From Streptomyces flavotricini (lineage in GTDB: Bacteria > Actinomycetota > Actinomycetes > Streptomycetales > Streptomycetaceae), in contig NZ_JAINUL010000001.1 of NCBI RefSeq assembly GCF_020639365.1, positions 2,070,385-2,134,384 of the forward strand: DNA of 64,000 nt, written 5' to 3'. The first letter of the stretch is position 1, and every line of letters begins with the position of its first letter. A model generated the notes under the pieces. It ran no database searches. It saw only the letters and a program-made list of their open reading frames with translations, and had not been told where the DNA came from. Shown in pieces: positions 57,413 to 64,000 of the stretch. Made by a program: the position numbers and the translations under genes.

Positions 57413-59033
57413 ATGCTCCACCCCGCGTACCCTGCGACCCCCGCGAAGAAGCGCGGCCCGCTGACGAAGCGCGCCGCCGTCCTGCTGTCCGTCGCCACCG
57501 CGACCGTGGCCGCCGTCGTCACGAGCCCGGCGGGCGCGGCGCCGGCGGGCGCGGCGCCGGCCGCCGCGGGCCGCCGCGCCCGCCGCGCTGCGCTGGACCG
57601 GCTGTGCGACCCCGCGCTATCCGACGCTGCAGTGCGCCTCCCTCAAGGTCCCGCTCGACCACGACCACCCGGCCGGCCGGCAGATCTCGCTGGCCCTGAC
57701 CCGGGTCCCGCACACCGCCGCCACCTCGCAGGGTCCACTGCTCGTCAACCCCGGGGGGCCCGGCGGCAGCGGCCGGAGCCTGGCCGGCTTCATCGCCTCC
57801 GCGCTGCCCAAGGACGTGGCCGCCCAGTACGACGTCATCGGCTTCGACCCCCGGGGCGTCGGCAAGAGCGAGCCCGCCCTGGACTGCGGACCCGGACACT
57901 TCACCCCCGTGCGCCCGGACTCCGTACCCCTCGACGCGCGCACCGAGCAGGCCAACCTGGACCGGGTGAAGTCCTTCGCCGATTCCTGCCAGACCAGGCA
58001 CGCGGACGTGCTCCCGTACATCGGCACCGTCTCGGCCGCCCGCGACGTCGAGGTGCTGCGCGGGGCCCTCGGCGCGGCGAAGGTCAGCTACTTCGGCTAC
58101 TCGTACGGGACCTATCTGGGCGCGGTGTACGCCAAGCTCCACCCGGACCGGGTGCACCGCCTCGTCCTGGACTCCGTGGTCGACCCGGGCGGGGTCTGGT
58201 ACGAGGACAACCTCGCCCAGGACCAGGCGTTCGACGCCCGCCACAAGTCCTTCCTGGCCTGGGTGGCCCAGTACGACGACAAGTACGGGCTGGGCACCGA
58301 CCCGGCGGGGGTCGAGGAGCGCTGGTACGCGATGCGCGACGCCCTGCGCGGGACCCCGGCGGGCGGCAAGGTGGGCCCGGCGGAGCTGGAGGACACCTAC
58401 ATGCCGGGCAGCTACTACGACGGGTACTGGCCGGTCCTCGCCGAGGCCTTCTCCGCGTACGAGGTGGCCAAGGACCCCAAGCCCCTGGTGGCGGCGTACG
58501 AGCGGTTCGGGGCGGTGGAGCCCTCCGCGGGCAACGCCTACAGCGTGTACACGGCGGTGCAGTGCCGGGACTCGGCCTGGCCGAAGGACTGGAACCAGTG
58601 GCGTGCGGACATGTGGCGCACGCACGCGAAGGCCCCGTTCATGACCTGGAACAACGCCTGGTACAACGCCCCGTGCGCGTTCTGGAAGACGGAGCCGCTG
58701 GCGGCGCCGGACGTGACCAACGCCTCCCTCCCGCCGGCCCTGCTGCTCCAGGCCACGGAGGACGCGGCGACCCCGTTCGAGGGGGCGCTGAGCATGAAGG
58801 GGAAGCTCAAGGGATCGGCGCTGGTGGTCGAGGAGGGCGGCGGCAACCACGGGGTCGCGCTCAGCGGCAACAAGTGCCTGGACGAGAAGGTGGCGGCGTA
58901 CCTGCGCAGCGGCCTGGCCTCGGACGCGACCTGCCCCGCCCAGCCGGCTCCGAAACCCACCACGGCCACCCGCGCGGCCACCCCGACCGCCGGCGGCACG
59001 GCCCTCCACGGCCTCCTGGGCTTCCGCGGGTAA
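57413..59033 (+). pseudogene. Secreted alpha/beta hydrolase (tripeptidyl aminopeptidase-like), frameshifted
   Basis: The gene begins at the ATG at 57413 with a Sec signal (TKRAAVLLSVATATVAAVVTS, with processing near AGAAP) and GGGAGG upstream. It continues only in another frame: from about 57576, positions divisible by 3 read ALRWTGCATPRYPTLQCASL, then VNPGGPGGSG (oxyanion), GYSYGTYLG (nucleophile Ser), DAATPF (acid) and GGGNHGVAL (His), ending in TAA at 59031. Dropping one G of GGG at 57568-57570 restores a single frame of about 540 residues encoding a Streptomyces tripeptidyl-aminopeptidase/SlpD-type exported peptidase. Either a real one-base insertion has broken it, or the GC-rich tract was mis-sequenced. 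Confidence 0.8.
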
Positions 59034-59141
59034 CCATCGACTCGCAGCCGTACGGGATGGTTTGCCCTGCTTCGCCCGACCCGCTCCCGACACCTCGGTG
59101 AACGGGCCCGGGACGGGCGGACATCGGCTAGGGTCCCTGCG

Positions 59142-60548
59142 GTGAAGAAGCTGATACCCCCCTTCCCCCGGCCGCGGGCCGCCGCGGCCCCGGGCTCCGC
59201 CGCCGGCGCCCGGCTCGGCTGGCTGGACGCCCTGCGCGGCATCGCCGCCCTGGTCGTGGTCCTGCACCACTTCGACGTGCTGCGGATGCTGCCCTTCGGC
59301 GGGATGGTCTGGCGGAACTTCGACCTCGGCGTCTTCGGGGTCATGCTCTTCTTCATCGTGAGCGGTTACATCATCCCGGCCTCGCTCGAGCGCCGGGGTG
59401 ACGTCCGGGCCTTCTGGATCGGCCGGCTCTTCCGGATCTACCCCGCCGTCATCGTCGCGTTCGCCGCCGCGATCGTGATGCTGCCGGCCGGAGACGGCTC
59501 GGTCGCGCTGCTGCGCACCGGAGACGACCTCGCCTCGCTGGTCGCGAACGGCCTGATGCTCCAGGACATGCTGGGCGTCATCAACGGCATGAACGTCACC
59601 TGGACGCTCTGCTACGAGATGGTCTTCTACTTCTTCGTCACCGCCCTGTTCACCCGGGGCCTGCACCGGCACAGTGCCCCGATCGCGGTGGCCTTCGCCG
59701 GTGCCGCACTGGCGATCGGCACCGCCCTCGCCCCCCAGCTGCTGATCACGGAACTCGGCTCGGTCCGGCTGCTCCTGCTGATCGTCACGCCGATCGTGCT
59801 CCTGGGCTTCTGGGGCGTGCTCAGCGGCAACCGGAAGGCGACCGCGGCGGGCGCCCTGCTGCTCGGCGGACTCGGCCTGGTCCTCGTCACGCTCAACAGC
59901 CGGGCCGTCGCCTTCGAGACCTTGATGATCTTCGCGACGATGTTCGCCGGCACCGTCGTGTACCGGGCGCAGCACGGCACGATCGGCCGGGTTCCGGCAC
60001 TGCTCGCCTGCGGGTCCGTGGTCCTCGCGGGCGTGCTCGTCGGATGGCTGTACAACCGGAACGGGGTCCAGGAGAGCACCTGGACCTCCGGCTGGAAGGC
60101 CTGGTCGCTCTCCTACCTCGCGGCCTGGATCCTGTTCGGCCTCTTCTTCCTGCTGCGGGGACGGCGCTTCCCGAAGCCGCTGACCTGGCTCGGCGCGATC
60201 AGCTTCTCGATGTACCTGCTGCACTTCCCGCTCCTGCGCACCGTCGGACCGCCGCTGGGCGTCCCGCCGATGCCCGAGTCCACGCTCGGGAAGGTCGCCT
60301 GGACGGCGATCTTCCTCACCGTGCTGATGGCCGCGAGCCACCTGATGTACCGCCTGGTCGAGCTGCCGGCGCAGCGCCTGGGCAAGCGGGTCCAGCGGGC
60401 GGCGGACCGGCGCCGCCCGGCCGTCGCCGGTGCCGCGACCGCAGCCGCCGTGCCCGATGCGGTCCCGCGCCGGCAGCCGGAGGGCGGCGAGGGCCGCGGA
60501 ACCGGGACCGCCCCCGCACCGGGCGAGAAGGCTTCGGTCTCCGGCTGA
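59142..60548 (+). CDS. Acyltransferase 3 (OafA/YrhL type) membrane protein
   Basis: A 468-residue integral membrane O-acyltransferase with about ten hydrophobic segments. LGWLDALRGIAALVVVLHHFDV holds the family's R-x10-H motif, and FFIVSGYIIPASLERRGD and FWIGRLFRIYPAVIVAF the second and third conserved blocks (the R-x-RIYP element). MNVTWTLCYEMVFYFFV is the middle signature. Such enzymes O-acylate polysaccharides, antibiotics or lipids. The last 60 residues are a disordered Ala/Arg/Pro-rich tail. It starts with a GTG at 59142; no strong ribosome binding site is visible. Confidence 0.9.
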   Translation: MKKLIPPFPRPRAAAAPGSAAGARLGWLDALRGIAALVVVLHHFDVLRMLPFGGMVWRNFDLGVFGVMLFFIVSGYIIPASLERRGDVRAFWIGRLFRIYPAVIVAFAAAIVMLPAGDGSVALLRTGDDLASLVANGLMLQDMLGVINGMNVTWTLCYEMVFYFFVTALFTRGLHRHSAPIAVAFAGAALAIGTALAPQLLITELGSVRLLLLIVTPIVLLGFWGVLSGNRKATAAGALLLGGLGLVLVTLNSRAVAFETLMIFATMFAGTVVYRAQHGTIGRVPALLACGSVVLAGVLVGWLYNRNGVQESTWTSGWKAWSLSYLAAWILFGLFFLLRGRRFPKPLTWLGAISFSMYLLHFPLLRTVGPPLGVPPMPESTLGKVAWTAIFLTVLMAASHLMYRLVELPAQRLGKRVQRAADRRRPAVAGAATAAAVPDAVPRRQPEGGEGRGTGTAPAPGEKASVSG

Positions 60549-60627
60549 GGGGACGGGCCGCACCGCGAAGGTCTCGGCCTCCGTGCGGAGTTCCGGGCGG
60601 ACCGGGCGGCCGTCCGGGGCTGCGGCG

Positions 60628-61188
60628 TCAGCGCGGTGTGCGCAGTCGGCGCAGGGCCGCCGTCGCCGCCACCGCGAGGCGGGGGTGGGACTGGGCCCGG
60701 GTGAGGACCTCCCCGGCCCGCGGGTCGGCGAGGGAACCGAGGCCCTCCACGCAGGCCAGGGCCACCCGCCAGTACGGCTCGTGCGGGGACAGCAGCCGGG
60801 ACAGCGTGGCGATGAGGACCGGTGCCGATTCGGGGGCGCGCAGGGTCGTGAGGAGCCGTACGGGCTGCAGGGCGTAGGCCGTGCGCAGGGTGTTGGTGGC
60901 CAGGGCCGCCGCCGCCCGGGCGGTGCGCGGGTCGCCCAGGGCGGCGAGCGCCTCGGCGGCGGCCGCGCAGCGCGGCGGGTCGCGGTGGTTGAGCAGCAGC
61001 ACCAGCGGCTCGAAGGCGCGCCGGTCCCCGGCCAGCCCGAGCCGGTACGCGGCCAGTTCGCGGGCCCACAGGGGCAGGCCGGCGGAGGTCAGGGAGGCGG
61101 CCAGCGCGTCGGGATCCGCCGCGAGCAGCTCCCCGTACCGCGGGGACTCCCCGGATTCCGTTCGCAGGCGCTCCAGCACGGTGTTCAC
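60628..61188 (-). CDS. HEAT-repeat domain protein
   Basis: A 186-residue helical protein of about four HEAT/PBS-lyase-type repeats: ARELAAYRLGLAGDRRAFEPLVLLL, AAAAEALAALGDPRTARAAAAL, RLLTTLRAPESAPVLIATL and ALACVEGLGSLADPRAGEVLTR. No catalytic motif. HEAT proteins act as scaffolds or assembly factors; I cannot assign a partner. The GTG start at 61188 is close to the first repeat. Confidence 0.8.
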   Translation of the reverse strand: MNTVLERLRTESGESPRYGELLAADPDALAASLTSAGLPLWARELAAYRLGLAGDRRAFEPLVLLLNHRDPPRCAAAAEALAALGDPRTARAAAALATNTLRTAYALQPVRLLTTLRAPESAPVLIATLSRLLSPHEPYWRVALACVEGLGSLADPRAGEVLTRAQSHPRLAVAATAALRRLRTPR

Positions 61189-61557
61189 CCGGTCACCCTA
61201 GGGCGGCGCGGCCGCCGCCACGCCGGGTTTCCGCAGATGACTGATCGATGATCGATGATCGGTACATTTGGGCGGTACAGGTCACATCTCCGTGCTCTGG
61301 CGCGGCAGTTACCGGCGGGTTACGCTCCCTTCAACGTACGAGGCCGGCCTGGTGACGCAGCCGCCCCGTACCAGTCGGTCCGGTAGCTCCCACGACTCCC
61401 GTGCACCAGCTACCCCTGCTGCCTTTCGTGTACGGCGCGACCCCGGGACAGGGTCCGCCGTTCTCCGCCCCGCGTTTCCTCGCGGGCCGGACCTCCGCCG
61501 CGCGTCGTGCGCCGTGCGGCCCCCTCAGTCGTCACCCTCTTCCACTGGAGTCCCGCG
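61189..61557 (+). other. 369-bp intergenic region before 3-hydroxyacyl-CoA dehydrogenase
   Basis: No gene is convincing. Near the start is a small GATCGAT tandem repeat (about 61241-61260). An A/T-richer segment with TTACGCT (about 61319-61325) is a plausible -10 for the downstream gene, with GTTACC and GGTTAC in direct proximity. The long leader (over 200 nt) has no recognisable riboswitch. Confidence 0.4.
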
Positions 61558-63372
61558 ATGGACCTTCCGTCCACGTCCAGTCAGTCCACCGGCCAGTCCG
61601 CCTTCCAGACCATCGCCGTCATCGGCCTCGGCACCATGGGCACCGGCATCGCCGAGGTCCTCGCCCAGGCCGGCCGCGAGGTCATCGGCATCGACATCAG
61701 CGAGGCCGCCACCCGCCGGGCCACGGCCGCCCTCGCGGCCGCCACGGCCCGTTCGGTGGCCCGCGAGCGCCTCACCGAGCAGGAGCGCGACGGCGCCCTC
61801 GCCCGCTTCCGCACCTTCACCGAGCTGTCCGCCGCCGCCGACGCCGACCTCGTCATCGAGGTCGTCCCGGAGAGCTACGAGCTCAAGCAGCGGCTCTTCC
61901 GCGAGCTCGACGCGATCGTCCGCCCCGACACGATCCTGGCCACCGGCACCAACGCCCTGTCGGTGACCCGGCTCGCCGCCGAGTCGCAGCGCCCCGAGCG
62001 CGTCCTGGGCCTGCACTTCTTCAACCCGGCCCCGGCGATGAAGCTGGTCGAGGTGGTCTCCAGCGTCCTCACCGCCCCGCCGGCCGTCGAGGCCGTCACC
62101 GCGCTGGCCCGCGAGCTCGGCAAGGAGCCCGTCTCCGTCGGCGACCGCCCCGGCTTCGTCGCGGACGGCCTGCTCTTCGGGTACCTCAACCAGGCCGCCG
62201 CGATGTACGAGTCGAAGTACGCCTCCCGCGAGGACATCGACGCGGCGATGCGGCTCGGCTGCGGTCTGCCCATGGGTCCGCTCGCGCTGCTCGACCTGAT
62301 CGGCGTGGACACCGCCCGGACCGTCCTGGAGGCCATGTACGCCTCCTCCGGCGACCGGCTGCACGCCCCGGCCCCGATCCTGGGCCACCTCGCCGAGGCG
62401 GGCCTGACCGGACAGAAGGCCGGGCGCGGCTTCTACACGTACGGGGAACCGGGCGGCTCCACGATCGTCCGCGACGCCCAGACCCCGCTGGACGGGGCCC
62501 GGCTCGGCGAGGGCCGGCCGGTGGCGAAGGTGGGCGTGGCCGGCTCCGGCACCATGGCGAGCGGCATCGCGCAGGTCTTCGCGCAGGCCGGCTTCGCCGT
62601 GGTGCTCGCCGCGCGCAGCCAGGAGAAGGCGTCCGCCGCGAAGGCCGCGATCGGAAAGTCCTTGGACCGTGCGGTGTCCAAGGGCAGGCTGACCGAGGAG
62701 AACGCGGCGCGGACGCTGGAGCTGATCACCCCGGCCGGCTCGCTGGACGCCTTCGCCGACGTGGACCTGGCCGTGGAGGCGGTCGCCGAGGACCTGGCGG
62801 TCAAGCAGGAGCTGTTCGCGGCCCTCGACAAGATCTGCAGGCCCGGCGCGGTGCTGGCCACCACGACCTCCTCCCTGCCGGTGATCGCGATCGCCCGCGC
62901 GACCTCGCGTCCGCAGGACGTGATCGGCATGCACTTCTTCAACCCGGCTCCCGCGATGAAGCTGGTCGAGGTGGTCCGGACCGTCCTGACCTCCGACGAC
63001 GTGCACGCCACGGTCCGCGAGATCTGCATCAAGGTGCGCAAGCACCCGGTGGACTGCGGGGACCGGGCCGGGTTCATCGTGAACGCGCTGCTGTTCCCGT
63101 ACTTGAACAACGCCGTGAAGATGGTCGAGCAGCACTACGCCAGCCTCGACGACATCGACGCGGCGATGAAGCTGGGCGGCGGCTACCCGATGGGGCCCTT
63201 CGAGCTCCTGGACGTCGTCGGTCTGGACGTTTCGCTGGCGATCGAGAAGGTGCTCCACAAGGAGTTCCGCGATCCCGGCCTGGCCCCGTCCCCGCTGCTG
63301 GAGCACCTGGTGGCGGCGGGCTGCCTGGGCCGCAAGACCGGCCGCGGATTCCGTGAGTACGCCCGCCGGTAA
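61558..63372 (+). CDS. Duplicated 3-hydroxyacyl-CoA (3-hydroxybutyryl-CoA) dehydrogenase
   Basis: A 604-residue protein made of two complete dehydrogenase units. Copy 1 (about 17-300) has the NAD motif GLGTMGTGIAEV and GLHFFNPAPAMKLVEVV (H153, E165). Copy 2 (about 322-604) has GSGTMASGIAQVF and GMHFFNPAPAMKLVEVV (H459, E471). The serine that activates substrate hydroxyl (S137 in human HAD) is S438 in copy 2 but N132 in copy 1. Copy 1 may therefore be weak or structural. The enzyme oxidises or forms 3-hydroxyacyl-CoA with NAD(P). A TetR gene follows. In other Streptomyces these stand near crotonyl-CoA carboxylase/reductase genes of the ethylmalonyl-CoA pathway. Confidence 0.93.
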   Translation: MDLPSTSSQSTGQSAFQTIAVIGLGTMGTGIAEVLAQAGREVIGIDISEAATRRATAALAAATARSVARERLTEQERDGALARFRTFTELSAAADADLVIEVVPESYELKQRLFRELDAIVRPDTILATGTNALSVTRLAAESQRPERVLGLHFFNPAPAMKLVEVVSSVLTAPPAVEAVTALARELGKEPVSVGDRPGFVADGLLFGYLNQAAAMYESKYASREDIDAAMRLGCGLPMGPLALLDLIGVDTARTVLEAMYASSGDRLHAPAPILGHLAEAGLTGQKAGRGFYTYGEPGGSTIVRDAQTPLDGARLGEGRPVAKVGVAGSGTMASGIAQVFAQAGFAVVLAARSQEKASAAKAAIGKSLDRAVSKGRLTEENAARTLELITPAGSLDAFADVDLAVEAVAEDLAVKQELFAALDKICRPGAVLATTTSSLPVIAIARATSRPQDVIGMHFFNPAPAMKLVEVVRTVLTSDDVHATVREICIKVRKHPVDCGDRAGFIVNALLFPYLNNAVKMVEQHYASLDDIDAAMKLGGGYPMGPFELLDVVGLDVSLAIEKVLHKEFRDPGLAPSPLLEHLVAAGCLGRKTGRGFREYARR

Positions 63373-63547
63373 TCAGCGCCCCGGCCAGGTGCCCCCAGAG
63401 CCGGATGCGTGGGGAGGGCTGCTCGGGTCTGCCGCACCCTCACGGCAGGCCGTACCTTCCGAGCCCAGTGCGGGCCCTCCCCCGCATCCACCCCTGCCCC
63501 ACCCCCCTCAGGCGCGCTCCCCCGCGCGAATGAAGTACTTTCGCTCT

Positions 63548-64000
63548 ATGTCCCAGCCCGCCAAGACCTCGCCCCGCGCCGCCACGGCCTCCGACAGCAC
63601 CGAGAGCCCGGCGGGCACCAAGGCGGCCGCCCAGCGGCTCAAGATGCGCCGTGAGCTCGCCGCCGCCGCCATGGAGCTGTTCGCGACCAAGGGGTACGAG
63701 GCGACGACGGTCGACGAGATCGCCGCGACGGCGGGGGTGGCGCGCCGGACCTTCTTCCGGCACTTCCGGTCCAAGGAAGAGGCGATCTTCCCGGACCACG
63801 ACGACACCCTGACCAGGGCCGAGGCGGTGCTGGACGTGGCCCCGGCGCACGAGCACCCGCTCGACACGGTGTGCCGCGGGATCAAGGAAGTCATGAAGAT
63901 GTACGCCGCCTCGCCGGCGGTGTCGGTGGAGCGCTACCGGCTCACCCGCGAGGTGCCGGCGCTGCGGGAGCGGGAGATCGCCTCGGTGGCGCGGTACGAG
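63548..64000 (+). CDS. TetR family regulator, 3' end outside window
   Basis: The first 151 residues of a TetR regulator cut by the window edge. After a 25-residue disordered lead comes the helix-turn-helix (RRELAAAAMELFATKGYEATTVDEIAATAGVARRTFFRHF). TTFFRHF-like recognition-helix residues and the FPDH segment are those of regulators often encoded next to 3-hydroxybutyryl-CoA dehydrogenase and crotonyl-CoA reductase genes in Streptomyces. The ATG at 63548 follows an imperfect palindrome GAAGTACTTTC (63530-63540) that may be an autoregulatory site. Confidence 0.88.
   Translation, partial: MSQPAKTSPRAATASDSTESPAGTKAAAQRLKMRRELAAAAMELFATKGYEATTVDEIAATAGVARRTFFRHFRSKEEAIFPDHDDTLTRAEAVLDVAPAHEHPLDTVCRGIKEVMKMYAASPAVSVERYRLTREVPALREREIASVARYE

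Noticed and set aside
57816..59033. Reading the hydrolase as a complete gene from the GTG at 57816
   Set aside because: It would lack the signal peptide, the conserved N-terminal strand set and the NPGGPGGSG oxyanion segment, which are all encoded just upstream in the same frame.

Overview
The window is very GC-rich actinobacterial DNA with strong third-position G/C, frequent GTG starts and many 4-bp ATGA/GTGA gene overlaps. The hrdB-type principal sigma factor at 29239-30831, with its lysine/alanine-rich spacer, together with the gene families present, points to Streptomyces. I count 55 protein-coding loci, one tRNA and a set of regulatory RNAs, operators and terminators. I see no insertion sequence, prophage, CRISPR array or integrase, so this looks like chromosomal core plus conserved accessory DNA.

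Left part (1-20173): a truncated IclR-like regulator; a LysR regulator divergent from a bile-acid:sodium-symporter-family transporter; a [2Fe-2S] ferredoxin; fdhD; a KAS III enzyme overlapping an LtrA gene; tRNA-Leu(GAG) with a clean terminator; a membrane Ser/Thr kinase and a methyltransferase. Next comes an acyl-CoA ligase followed by a branched-chain-type ABC importer: a lipoprotein, a single-chain LivH-LivM-LivF fusion, and LivG. After that lie an aldo/keto reductase, a ricin-type lectin domain protein and a pterin carbinolamine dehydratase.

Middle (20174-40207): an XRE regulator with an MmyB-like domain, then a four-gene unit (21269-25605). This unit encodes a DNA-binding-like protein built of two internal repeats, an ImmA/IrrE-like HELWH metallopeptidase, an FAD oxidoreductase and a MAB_1171c-like membrane protein. 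The peptidase carries a TTA codon inside its zinc motif, so the unit is probably gated by the developmental tRNA bldA. It is the best candidate here for a little-described system. Then come an old-yellow-enzyme homologue, folD behind a ZTP (pfl) riboswitch, a methyltransferase, and hrdB with an ECF-type promoter. These are followed by a MoxR ATPase/vWA-metallopeptidase pair, an APC permease, a holin-phosphatase fusion, a resolvase-like protein lacking its catalytic serine, an MBL hydrolase and a DedA protein.

Right part (40247-64000): a TetR/hydrolase divergent pair with twin operators; an MBL protein with a DNA-repeat-derived N-terminus; a class I/II aminotransferase homologue lacking the PLP lysine; a DinB-like protein and a methyltransferase. 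A three-peptidase operon (M55 DppA, M20, S9) faces a beta-lactamase-fold serine hydrolase. Then come GNAT proteins, a DUF5107/TPR protein, a radical SAM protein under a LexA box, a frameshifted secreted tripeptidyl-aminopeptidase-type gene and an OafA-type acyltransferase. The window ends with a HEAT-repeat protein, a duplicated 3-hydroxyacyl-CoA dehydrogenase and the start of a TetR gene.
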